DNA of 8,948 nt. Origin: Chloroflexota bacterium. Lineage in GTDB: Bacteria > Chloroflexota > Limnocylindria > Limnocylindrales > CSP1-4. The DNA lies in the NCBI GenBank assembly GCA_027457005.1, contig DAIDTV010000053.1, positions 1-8,948 of the forward strand. Reading direction: 5' to 3'. Positions 1 through 6,222 of this stretch are shown piece by piece; the first letter of the stretch is position 1, and each line of letters opens with the position of its first letter. The translations under genes and the position numbers were made by a program. The notes under the pieces were generated by a model. That model did not search any database. It worked only from the letters and a program-made list of their open reading frames with translations, and was not told the DNA's origin.

Positions 1-607
1 CGGCCAGCCCCTCCGCCTCGTCCAGCAGGTGCGTGGTGAGCAGGATGGTCGTGCCGCCCTCGCGCAGCTCGCGCAGCACGCCCCAGGTCTCCCGCCGCGC
101 CTGCGCGTCCATCGCGCCGGTCGGCTCGTCGAGGATCGCCAGGCGGGGCCGGCCCACGATCGCGAGCGCGAGGCTGAGCCGCTGCCGCTCGCCGCCCGAC
201 AGATCCCGGTAACGGCTGCGCGCGACCCGCGAGAGCCCCACCTGCGCGAGCAACTGGACGGGTTGGAGGGGCTCCGGGTAGAACGCGGCGAACAGCTCGA
301 GCGCCTCGATCGGCCGCAGCTGCGAATAGAGCCCGCCCGACTGGAGCATGAGCCCCAGGTTCGGGCGCAGCCGGCCGCCCTCGCGTCGCGGGTCGTACCC
401 CAGCACGCGGACCGTGCCGCCGTCCGGGCGCCGGTAGCCCTCGATCATCTCGACCGTGGTGGTCTTGCCCGCCCCGTTCGGCCCGAGCAGGGCGAACAGC
501 TCGCCGCGCCGGACCGCCAGGTCGAGCTCGTCCACGACCGCCCGCCCGTCGTACCGCTTGGTCAGCCGTTCGAGGACGATCGCGTCGGCACCGGAGGTCG
601 TGCTCAT
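1..607 (-). CDS. ABC-2-type exporter ATP-binding protein (3' end missing)
   Basis: Nucleotide-binding subunit of an ABC transporter of the CcmA/DrrA-like family (COG1131), which powers multidrug, lipid or polysaccharide export together with an ABC-2 permease. The visible 202 residues run from MSTTSGADAIVLERLTKRYD and hold, in order, the Walker A motif GPNGAGKTT (42-50), a Q-loop glutamine (Q89), the signature LSGGE (136-140), Walker B LAILD with catalytic E161, a D-loop written GAMD where GLD is usual, and the switch histidine H193 in TTHLLDE. The ATG at 607 is preceded by GAGGGG about nine bases upstream, and the gene lies 37 bp after the tlpA-like stop, so co-transcription with the oxidase operon is likely. 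The C-terminal part and the expected permease lie beyond the left edge. The substrate cannot be told. A role in cytochrome or copper assembly is possible only by association. Confidence 0.93.
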   Translation of the reverse strand, partial: MSTTSGADAIVLERLTKRYDGRAVVDELDLAVRRGELFALLGPNGAGKTTTVEMIEGYRRPDGGTVRVLGYDPRREGGRLRPNLGLMLQSGGLYSQLRPIEALELFAAFYPEPLQPVQLLAQVGLSRVARSRYRDLSGGERQRLSLALAIVGRPRLAILDEPTGAMDAQARRETWGVLRELREGGTTILLTTHLLDEAEGLA

Positions 608-644
608 GCGCCGGCCCCCTCGCGCGCGGCTCGGGAGGTGGGCC

Positions 645-1085
645 TCACTGGACGATCTGCTGCAGGTAGGAGGTCAGCGCGTCCTGCGGCGGGGGCCCGT
701 AGCTCGCGTCCCGGATGATGCCGTGGCGATCCACGAAGAAGGTCGTGGGGATCGCCGTCACCCGGTACGCCCTCGCCACCGCTCCGTCCGGGTCGATCAG
801 CGCCGGCCACGTCGCTCCTTCCTTCGCCATGAACTTGCCCGCGCTGTCCGCCGAGTCCTGGTAGATGATGCCGAGTACCTCCAGTCCCTGCCCGGCGTAC
901 TCGTCTCGCGCCTGCCGGTACATCGGGAACTCCTGCTGGCAGGGGATGCACCAGGAGGCCCAGAAGTTGATCACCACGGGCCGGCCCGCGTAGTCGGCCA
1001 GCGTCACCGTCTGCCCCTGCAGGTCGACCAGGCGGAACGCCGGCGCGCGCTGGCCGTCCAGGCCTCCGGCGCCCACGACGATCAC
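645..1085 (-). CDS. TlpA/ResA-like thiol-disulfide oxidoreductase (core domain)
   Basis: Thioredoxin-fold protein of the TlpA/ResA/CcmG group, which reduces disulfides outside the cytoplasmic membrane. Family members reduce apocytochrome c or the copper-site cysteines of Sco proteins and oxidase subunit II, and the second role fits this operon. Counting from the GTG at 1085, the redox motif is WCIPC (45-49; C46 and C49), preceded by the typical VVINFWASW strand. The cis-proline loop is AIPTTFFVD (P113). The thioredoxin domain is complete at the C-terminus. The GTG at 1085 is the first ATG/GTG/TTG in the frame, but it is probably not the true start: the frame stays open upstream and encodes a lipoprotein signal (see 1086-1280). 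From 1085 alone the protein would be cytoplasmic, unlike the family. The domain call is firm; the start is not. Confidence 0.9.
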   Translation of the reverse strand: MIVVGAGGLDGQRAPAFRLVDLQGQTVTLADYAGRPVVINFWASWCIPCQQEFPMYRQARDEYAGQGLEVLGIIYQDSADSAGKFMAKEGATWPALIDPDGAVARAYRVTAIPTTFFVDRHGIIRDASYGPPPQDALTSYLQQIVQ

Positions 1086-1280
1086 GCTGCCCGGGGCCGA
1101 TCCGCCCCCGGATCCGAGCGACCCGCCGGGGAGACCCAGCGACCCGCATCCCGCCAGCAGCGCCGCGGCGAACAGGATCGCGGTGGCCCCGGCGACCCGG
1201 GACGCGCCGGAAGCGCCGGGTTTCGCCCTGGAGGCTGGAATTCGAGCGGCGGGCCGCGTGGCGGCCGTGGTCGAGATCAG
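1086..1280 (-). other. In-frame lipoprotein signal of the TlpA-like gene, no standard start codon
   Basis: The frame of the TlpA-like gene remains open upstream to a TGA at 1325-1323. It encodes a basic stretch (RPAARIPASRAKPGAS), a hydrophobic run (ATAILFAAA) and a lipobox LLAGC with the cysteine codon at 1148-1146, then a Gly/Ser-rich linker into the thioredoxin domain. That is a textbook lipoprotein signal, so this stretch is almost certainly coding. No ATG, GTG or TTG occurs in the frame before 1085. The candidates are a CTG at 1280, an ATT within ARIP, or a GTG at 1303 that overlaps the cupredoxin stop (GTGA). That GTG opens MRSQRFTR in a different frame and ends at a TGA at 1279-1277, so a one-base indel there would join it to the signal. 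The left boundary given is that of the CTG option. Confidence 0.6.
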
Positions 1281-1299
1281 CGAGTGAAGCGTTGCGACC

Positions 1300-1650
1300 T
1301 CACTTGACCACGAGTGTCCCGTTCATGGTGGGGTGCACGTCGCAGTGGAAATAGTACGTCCCGGGTTGGAGTGCGGGCACCGTGTAGGTCACCGTCTGCG
1401 GCCCCGTGACCACGGTGCCGTGGAAGTAGCTCTTCGTCATCTGGCTCGAATTGAAGATCGCGATGTTGTGGGGCACCGGATCCTTGTTCTCGAACACGAT
1501 CGTGAGGGGCTGCCCCGCGGGCGCCGTGAGGGTCGATTCGAGGAACTTGATCCCCTCCGCGGTGACGTGCAGCTGGCTGCTCAGCGTCGCGCCGGCGGCC
1601 CCCCCGGCAGCGGCCGCGCTGGGCTGGGCCGCGGCGGGGACGGAGTTCAC
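1300..1650 (-). CDS. Plastocyanin-like blue-copper (cupredoxin) protein
   Basis: Type 1 copper electron carrier of the plastocyanin/cupredoxin superfamily. A Pro/Ala/Gly-rich leader (residues 1-24) precedes one cupredoxin domain (about 28-116). All four expected copper ligands are visible: H61 in VPHNIAIF, then C103, H106 and M109 in HCDVHPTM. It closely resembles the extra C-terminal domain of the subunit II gene at 5073-6134; both share an ESTL-APAGQP segment, PHN, a VPAL-PGTY segment and C-VHPT. The GTG at 1650 is the only start allowed after the TAG at 1665-1663, but it has no Shine-Dalgarno sequence and gives no signal peptide, which is odd for an extracytoplasmic copper protein. The preceding gene ends in a membrane helix in this same frame, so the domain may originally be its C-terminus. 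An oxidase electron donor or copper-binding accessory domain is the likely role. Confidence 0.85.
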   Translation of the reverse strand: MNSVPAAAQPSAAAAGGAAGATLSSQLHVTAEGIKFLESTLTAPAGQPLTIVFENKDPVPHNIAIFNSSQMTKSYFHGTVVTGPQTVTYTVPALQPGTYYFHCDVHPTMNGTLVVK

Positions 1651-1665
1651 GGACGCGATGATCTA
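1651..1665 (-). other. In-frame TAG separating membrane anchor from cupredoxin domain
   Basis: The TAG at 1665-1663 ends the 305-residue membrane protein directly after a terminal helix (LVAVYAVIAVASVAVGAA). The same frame continues as ATC ATC GCG TCC into the GTG that opens the cupredoxin. Ignoring the TAG gives one continuous protein of about 425 residues: multi-helix membrane part, anchor helix, Ala/Pro linker, blue-copper domain. There is no ribosome binding site between the two parts. Whether this is a real gene boundary, a nonsense mutation, a sequencing error or a read-through site cannot be settled from the window. Confidence 0.6.
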
Positions 1666-2580
1666 CGGCGCGGCGCCCACGGCCACGCTGGCCACGGCGA
1701 TCACCGCGTAGACGGCCACTAGACGCTTCGGGAAGGCCCGCTCGGGGTCACGGGAGGCGGGCTCCGCGACGAGCCCCGCGTCGACCTGGCGGAACTCGCG
1801 GCCGGCGTCGCGGAACCAGCCCGCGATCGCGATGAGCACCATGGCCAGGCCGCCGAACAGGAGCGCGGGGTTCATCACCAGCCCGAACAGCACGAAGAAC
1901 GCGCCGATCGGCAGGAAGAAGGGCCACGGGCTCGGCGCCGGTACGTGGACCGCGTGCCCGGCCTCTGCGGTCGGCTCGGCCGCCCCGGCGTCCGGGGCCG
2001 GTTCTGCCACCACTCCCGCGGGCGCGATTCCCGCGGGCGCGCCCGCGGACGCGGACACGCGCGGCAGCGCCCAGGAGCCGCTCTGCAGCGCGGCGAACGC
2101 CGACGCGCGGGTCGGGAGCGCCCCTGGACCGCCCTCGCCGCCGGCTGCATGGGCGTGGCGTGCGGTGCCCTCCAAGCGCTGCCAGTCGAGCATCGCGTCG
2201 CGGATCCATCCCCCCAGCACGGCGAGCGTGATCACCAGGCCGATCAGCGCAAGCGGCGCGTTCACCGGTTCGCCGGCCGGATGGATCACGATCGAGAAGA
2301 GCACGATGGCCAGCCCGATCGGGAGGAAGAACGGCCACGGGCTGGGGCGCGGCAGGTGGACGCCCGCGGGCGGTGCGCCGGCGGTGAGCGGCCGCGGGAC
2401 CCGCGACCGGTTGATGGCCGCCATCGACGACCAGCGGCCGGCCGTCACCAGCAGGGCGACGATCACCAGGCCGCTGAACAGCAGCGGGAGCCAGTGGATC
2501 GGGTCGGTCCAGTCCGGGGAGACGAACCTGTCCAGGATGCTCAGCAGCGACGACCAGGCGTCGGAGATGGGGGCCGGCAT
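1663..2580 (-). CDS. Membrane protein with duplicated cytochrome oxidase subunit IV-like domain
   Basis: A 305-residue membrane protein, probably an accessory subunit of the oxidase. Helices are predicted by eye at about 30-48 (WLPLLFSGLVIVALLVTAG), 83-101, 108-125, 220-236, 240-255 and 285-304. Residues 74-129 and 211-259 are two copies of one unit. Each starts VH-P-PSPWPFFLPIG, has two helices, and ends GW-RDA. The PSPWPF helical pair recalls the actinobacterial-type subunit IV family (PF12270), but I cannot confirm this by search. An Ala/Pro/Gly-rich linker (about 140-210) separates the copies. The ATG at 2580 lies 12 bp after the previous stop and has only a weak GGGGAG upstream. The protein ends at a TAG right after the last helix, and the cupredoxin follows in the same frame, so the original product may be an anchored copper protein. 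Confidence 0.8.
   Translation of the reverse strand: MPAPISDAWSSLLSILDRFVSPDWTDPIHWLPLLFSGLVIVALLVTAGRWSSMAAINRSRVPRPLTAGAPPAGVHLPRPSPWPFFLPIGLAIVLFSIVIHPAGEPVNAPLALIGLVITLAVLGGWIRDAMLDWQRLEGTARHAHAAGGEGGPGALPTRASAFAALQSGSWALPRVSASAGAPAGIAPAGVVAEPAPDAGAAEPTAEAGHAVHVPAPSPWPFFLPIGAFFVLFGLVMNPALLFGGLAMVLIAIAGWFRDAGREFRQVDAGLVAEPASRDPERAFPKRLVAVYAVIAVASVAVGAAP
1904..1950 (-). repeat. Second copy of internal gene duplication (47 bp)
   Basis: This DNA encodes VHVPAPSPWPFFLPIG in the downstream half of the membrane protein. It matches 2315-2361 at 40 of 47 positions by direct comparison, showing that the protein repeat is still visible at the DNA level. Confidence 0.8.
2315..2361 (-). repeat. First copy of internal gene duplication (47 bp)
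   Basis: This DNA encodes VHLPRPSPWPFFLPIG in the upstream half of the same membrane protein and pairs with 1904-1950. The spacing between copies is 411 bp, a multiple of three, as expected for an in-frame domain duplication. Confidence 0.8.
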
Positions 2581-2592
2581 GGCGGCGTCAGC

Positions 2593-2793
2593 CTACTCCC
2601 CGGGCTCGTTGCCGCTCAGCAGCACGCCGAAGGTGAAGGCCATCGCGACACCCAGCAGGATGAGCGCGACGACCCCCGTGAGGTCGACCCGCGGCGCGCC
2701 CAGGAACCGCTGCACCAGCGCGTACACGATGCCCACGACCACGAAGATGCTGCCAAGGGTGAGCGGGATGCGCTGCCGGACCAGGCGGTGCAT
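2593..2793 (-). CDS. Small two-helix membrane protein, probable oxidase small subunit
   Basis: A 66-residue protein with two predicted helices: about 10-30 (PLTLGSIFVVVGIVYALVQ) and 38-60 (LTGVVALILLGVAMAFTFGVL). A basic start (MHRLVRQR) and an acidic end (GNEPGE) suggest the N-terminus lies inside the cell. There is no motif that fixes a family. Its place directly after subunit III is where small subunit IV-type proteins of bacterial aa3 oxidases are often encoded, so that role is inferred from size, topology and context. The start is well supported: TAGGAGG lies six bases before the ATG at 2793 and overlaps the ctaE stop codon, leaving a 10-bp gap and implying coupled translation. Confidence 0.8.
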   Translation of the reverse strand: MHRLVRQRIPLTLGSIFVVVGIVYALVQRFLGAPRVDLTGVVALILLGVAMAFTFGVLLSGNEPGE

Positions 2794-2803
2794 CGTGTGC
2801 CTC

Positions 2804-3394
2804 CTACCGCAGCAGGTAGAGCGTCGAGAAGAGCCCGATCCACACGACGTCGACGAAGTGCCAGTAGATGCTGACCGCCTCGACCGCCGTGTGGTGCCTG
2901 GCCGAGAACTGGCCGTTGATGCCGCGCAGCAGCACGACGCTCATCCCGATCACGCCGCCCAGCACGTGCGCCCCATGGAACCCGGTCATGGTGAAGAAGA
3001 GGGTCCCGTACACGCCGCTGCTGATGCCGAAGCCGAGGGAGTAGTAGTCGTAGAGCTGGCCGCACAGGAAGATCACGCCCAGGATCACGGTGACGGTCAT
3101 GGCGCGGACCATGCCGGTGCGGTCGCCCTTCCGGATACAGGAGACGGCGTACTGCATGGTGAACGAGCTGCTGACCAGGATCACGGTCAGCACCGCCGCC
3201 AGGCCGAGGTCGAGCTGGAACCCCTGGGGCGGCCAGACCGTGTGCTCCGCGCGGATGTTGAAGTACGCGCCGAACAGGCCGGCGAAGAACATGATCTCGC
3301 TGGCGATGAACAGCAGCATCCCCACCAGGGCGGTGTCGATGCCCTGGCGCTCTCCGTGCCCCGGTGCCGGCAGCGCATCTGCCCGTCCGGCCAT
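2804..3394 (-). CDS. ctaE: Cytochrome c oxidase subunit III (short five-helix form)
   Basis: Integral membrane subunit III of the aa3-type oxidase, which stabilises subunit I and supports proton uptake. The 196-residue protein shows the family signatures: IASEIMFFAGLF with the conserved glutamate E33 in the first helix, TGFHGAHV (137-144), and YWHFVDVVWIGLFSTLYL at the C-terminus. It has five predicted helices, matching the shorter bacterial form that lacks the first two helices of the seven-helix form. I chose the ATG at 3394 because it overlaps the ctaD stop as TGATG, a typical translational coupling arrangement, and because the family similarity begins soon after it. The frame stays open upstream into ctaD, but that part is low-quality shadow sequence. 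Confidence 0.95.
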   Translation of the reverse strand: MAGRADALPAPGHGERQGIDTALVGMLLFIASEIMFFAGLFGAYFNIRAEHTVWPPQGFQLDLGLAAVLTVILVSSSFTMQYAVSCIRKGDRTGMVRAMTVTVILGVIFLCGQLYDYYSLGFGISSGVYGTLFFTMTGFHGAHVLGGVIGMSVVLLRGINGQFSARHHTAVEAVSIYWHFVDVVWIGLFSTLYLLR

Positions 3395-5064
3395 CAGCTG
3401 GCTCCTTCCTGGGTGGTCGCAACGGACGCCGACGGCAGGGCCCGCCGGGCGCCATGTCCGTACTTGAGGTCGAAGAGCGGCCGCTCCGAGCGGATCGGCG
3501 GCAGGTGGTCGAAGTTGTAGGGCGGCGGCGGGCTGGTGGTGGCCCACTCCAGCGTGTATCCGTCCCACGGGTCGTCACCCGCATCACGCGGGCCGCGCAG
3601 CGTCACGAATACGTTCCACATGAACGGCAGCACGCTGATCGCGATGATGAACGACCCGATCGTCTCGACGGTGTTCAGGTCGGTCCAGCCGGCGGCGGGC
3701 GAGTAGTCGGCGATGCGCCGGGGCATCCCCTCGAGCCCCAGCAGGTGCATCGGGAAGAAGGTGACCCACGTGCCGATCAGCATCAGCACGAAGTGGATCT
3801 TGCCGAGCCCTTCGTCGAGCCGCGCCCCGAACATCTTGGGGAACCAGTAGTAGGCGGCCGCGAAGACGCCGAACATGGTCCCGCCGAAGAACACGAAGTG
3901 GATGTGCGCCACGATCCAGTAGGTGTCGTGCAGGGCGAAGTCCACGGGCGGCGAGGCGAGGATGGCGCCGTCCAGGCCTCCCACCAGGAACGTGGAGAGG
4001 AAGCCGACCGCGAACAGCATGGGGGTGGCGAAGGAGATCTTGCCGCGCCACATGGTCGCGATCCAGTTGAAGAACTTGATGCCGGTCGGCACGCCGATCA
4101 GCGACGTCGTCAGGCTGAAGAAGGGCAGGTACACCGCGCCGGTGGTGAACATGTGGTGGGCCCACACGCTGAACCCCAGGCCGCCGATCAGCAGCGTGGC
4201 GAAGATGAACGCCTTGTACCCGAAGATCGGCTTGCGGCTGAAGACCGGTATCACCTCGCTGATCACGCCCATGGCGGGCAGGATCAGGATGTAGACCTCG
4301 GGGTGGCCGAAGAACCAGAAGAGGTTCTGCCAGAGGATCGGGTTCCCGCCCGACGCGGGGTCGAAGAACGCACCCCCGAAGTTGCGGTCGATGTACAGCA
4401 TGAAGACGCCGCTGGTGAAGACCGGCGTGGCCAGCAGGATCAGCAGGCTGGTCACCATCACGGTCCACACGAACACCGGCATGCGCAGGAGCGTCATGCC
4501 CGGCGCGCGGAGCTTGAAGATGGTGGCCAGGAAGTTGATCGAGCCGAGGATCGAGCTGGTGCCGATCAGCAGGAGTGCCACGATCCAGAGGTCGGTGCCG
4601 CTGCCGGAGTACTTCGCCTGCGCCAGCGGCGAGTAGGAGGTCCAGCCCTCCGCCGCCGCGCCGCCGAAGAAGAAGCCGCTGAACATCAGGATCCCGCCCA
4701 ACGGCAGCATCCAGAACGACAGCGCGTTGATCCGCGGGAAGGCCATGTCCGCCGCGCCGATCTGGAGCGGCACGGCGTAGTTGCCGAGGCCGGCCAGGAA
4801 GGGCATCAGGACCAGGAAGATCATGGTGGTCCCGTGCATGGTGAACAGCTGGTTGTACGTGCTGGAGTTCACGAACTGCAGGCCGGGCACGGCGAGCTCG
4901 CTCCGGATGACGAGCGCGAGGAGCCCCGCGAGCAGGAAGAACAGGAAACTGTTGGTCAGGTACAGGATCCCGATCTTCTTGTGGTCGGTGGTGGTCAGCC
5001 ACTCGTACAGGACCGAGCGCCGGTAGGTGCGTGTCGCGCCCGGGGCGAGGACGGTCGTCGCCAT
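3394..5064 (-). CDS. ctaD: Cytochrome c oxidase subunit I (aa3 type, heme-copper family A)
   Basis: Catalytic subunit that reduces oxygen to water at the heme a3-CuB centre and pumps protons. It is 556 residues with about twelve helices and a complete active site. Heme a ligands are H77 (TMHG) and H389; the heme a3 ligand is H387 (VAHIHF). CuB ligands are H254, H303 and H304, with the cross-linked tyrosine Y258 in WFFGHPEVY. E256 in that motif marks the A1 subtype. K330 (PTGIK) marks the K channel and D106 (ADMAFPR) the D-channel entrance. The ATG at 5064 has TAGGAG six bases upstream, overlapping the ctaC stop; the N-terminus MATTVLAPG leads into LYEWLTTTDHKKIG, the usual start of the family. 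No residue expected for catalysis is missing. Confidence 0.98.
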   Translation of the reverse strand: MATTVLAPGATRTYRRSVLYEWLTTTDHKKIGILYLTNSFLFFLLAGLLALVIRSELAVPGLQFVNSSTYNQLFTMHGTTMIFLVLMPFLAGLGNYAVPLQIGAADMAFPRINALSFWMLPLGGILMFSGFFFGGAAAEGWTSYSPLAQAKYSGSGTDLWIVALLLIGTSSILGSINFLATIFKLRAPGMTLLRMPVFVWTVMVTSLLILLATPVFTSGVFMLYIDRNFGGAFFDPASGGNPILWQNLFWFFGHPEVYILILPAMGVISEVIPVFSRKPIFGYKAFIFATLLIGGLGFSVWAHHMFTTGAVYLPFFSLTTSLIGVPTGIKFFNWIATMWRGKISFATPMLFAVGFLSTFLVGGLDGAILASPPVDFALHDTYWIVAHIHFVFFGGTMFGVFAAAYYWFPKMFGARLDEGLGKIHFVLMLIGTWVTFFPMHLLGLEGMPRRIADYSPAAGWTDLNTVETIGSFIIAISVLPFMWNVFVTLRGPRDAGDDPWDGYTLEWATTSPPPPYNFDHLPPIRSERPLFDLKYGHGARRALPSASVATTQEGAS

Positions 5065-5072
5065 GCGATCTC

Positions 5073-6134
5073 CTACTTGACCGTGAGGGTGCCCGTCATG
5101 TTGGTGGGATGCACGCTGCAGAAGAACGTGTACGTGCCGGCCGGGAGCGCGGGCACCGAGTAGCTGACCGTCTGTCCCGGCTGCGCGAGCGGCAGGCCGG
5201 TGAAGAGGACCTTGCCCGAGGCGTCCTTGATCGAGAAGTTGTGCGGCGCACCGGCGGTCTTGTTGGTGAGCTGGACCGTGAAGGGCTGGCCCGCCGGCGC
5301 CGAGAGGGTCGACTCGTCGAAGCGGGTCGTGCTGCTGGCGCTCAGCTGGAGGGTCGGGCCGGCCTGGCCGCCGGCGGCCGGGGCGGGCGTGGCCTTCGCC
5401 TTCGCCTGCTCGGTCTGCACCCAGGCCTGGAAGCCGGCCGGCGTCATGGTCTGCACGGTGAACCGCATCTGGTAGTGGCCCATGCCGCACAGCTGGGCGC
5501 ACTGCCCGGTGTAGGTCACGCCGGCGTCCTTGAGGTTCAGGTCGAAGTTGTTGACCTGGCCCGGGATCACGTCGCGCTTGAAGAGAAAGTCGGGGACGTA
5601 GAAGGAGTGGATGACGTCGTTCGAGTGCAGGCGGACGTGGATGACCTCATCGACCGGCAGGACCAGCACGGGCCCCTGGTCGCCGATCCCCGTGTACGAG
5701 AGGTTGTACTGGGGGTAGGCGAACGTCCACTGCCACTGGAAGCCGGTGACGTCCACGGTGACGGCGGGGTTCGCCGGCTCGGCGTCGACCTTGTTGAGCG
5801 TCTGCCAGGAGACGAAGAAGAGGACCAGCACCAGCAGCGTGGGCAGGACGGTCCAGGTGATCTCGAGGAGGTTGTTGCCGTGCGTCTGCACCGGCAGCTC
5901 GTCGTCGCCCTTCCGGCGCCGGTACCGGAGCACGGACCAGACGATCAGCCCCTCCACCAGCACGAAGATCGCGATCATGGGCACCATGAAGATGCTGTAG
6001 AGGGTGCGGATGTCGGCGCCCTGGCTGCTCGCCGCGTTGGGCGGATAGAGCGCGCTGCAGCCGCCCAGCAGCAGCACCACGCCGGCGAGGCCGGCCACCG
6101 TGACGACCGATCGAACGCGCGGCGACAACTGCAC
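5073..6134 (-). CDS. ctaC: Cytochrome c oxidase subunit II with fused C-terminal blue-copper domain
   Basis: Subunit II receives electrons at its binuclear CuA site and passes them to subunit I. The 353-residue product starts at the GTG at 6134 (MQLSPRVRSVV), chosen because it opens a signal peptide with lipobox LLGGC (Cys26); AGAGG lies about 13 bases upstream. Two helices follow (about 46-70 and 92-111), then the CuA domain with GFQWQWTF (131-138). CuA ligands are H176, C212, C216, H220 and M223 in CAQLCGMGHYQM. Q214 stands where most aa3 enzymes have glutamate; Thermus ba3 also has glutamine. After a Lys/Ala/Pro linker (243-262) comes a second cupredoxin domain (265-353) with type 1 ligands H298, C339, H342 and M346. 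Standard subunit II lacks this extra domain. It is paralogous to the cupredoxin at 1300-1650 and may act as a built-in electron carrier, as the fused cytochrome c does in caa3 oxidases. Confidence 0.95.
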   Translation of the reverse strand: MQLSPRVRSVVTVAGLAGVVLLLGGCSALYPPNAASSQGADIRTLYSIFMVPMIAIFVLVEGLIVWSVLRYRRRKGDDELPVQTHGNNLLEITWTVLPTLLVLVLFFVSWQTLNKVDAEPANPAVTVDVTGFQWQWTFAYPQYNLSYTGIGDQGPVLVLPVDEVIHVRLHSNDVIHSFYVPDFLFKRDVIPGQVNNFDLNLKDAGVTYTGQCAQLCGMGHYQMRFTVQTMTPAGFQAWVQTEQAKAKATPAPAAGGQAGPTLQLSASSTTRFDESTLSAPAGQPFTVQLTNKTAGAPHNFSIKDASGKVLFTGLPLAQPGQTVSYSVPALPAGTYTFFCSVHPTNMTGTLTVK

Positions 6135-6182
6135 GCTCAGGGGAACACCTCTCGCGCTGCTGCTGAAACCACTGGGGCACCG

Positions 6183-6188
6183 ATCATA
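6183..6188 (-). promoter_or_regulatory. Likely -10 element for the oxidase operon
   Basis: TATGAT on the minus strand, one of the few AT-rich hexamers in this GC-rich spacer, about 50 bases before the ctaC start. No recognisable -35 hexamer lies 16-18 bp upstream; instead a pair of direct repeats occupies that region. This would fit an activator-dependent or otherwise regulated promoter. It is a motif match only. Confidence 0.4.
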
Positions 6189-6190
6189 TC

Positions 6191-6222
6191 CCAAACGGCC
6201 CCCCACGGGCGCCAAACGGCCC
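6191..6222 (-). promoter_or_regulatory. Paired 11-bp direct repeats upstream of ctaC, possible operator
   Basis: CCAAACGGCCC (plus-strand reading) occurs exactly at 6191-6201 and again at 6212-6222. The 21-bp period is two helical turns, so a dimer could bind both on one face. If TATGAT at 6188-6183 is the -10, the copies centre near -20 and -41. Position and exactness suggest a regulator site for the oxidase operon. The regulator is unknown. Confidence 0.4.

Noticed and set aside
1..607. The ABC ATPase as CcmA, part of cytochrome c maturation
   Set aside because: The neighbouring thioredoxin-like protein makes this tempting, but no CcmB, C, E or F is visible and the sequence looks like a general ABC-2 exporter ATPase.
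1832..5163. Very long open frames on the plus strand opposite the oxidase genes (for example 1832-3520 and 3364-5163)
   Set aside because: Their products are low-complexity, Arg/His/Asp/Glu-rich and antisense to genes with full catalytic motifs. This is typical of GC-rich DNA with few stop codons.
5065..5502. Upstream extension of the subunit I frame to 5502
   Set aside because: It overlaps the end of ctaC, reads as low-complexity shadow sequence, and the ATG at 5064 has a good ribosome binding site and the family N-terminus.
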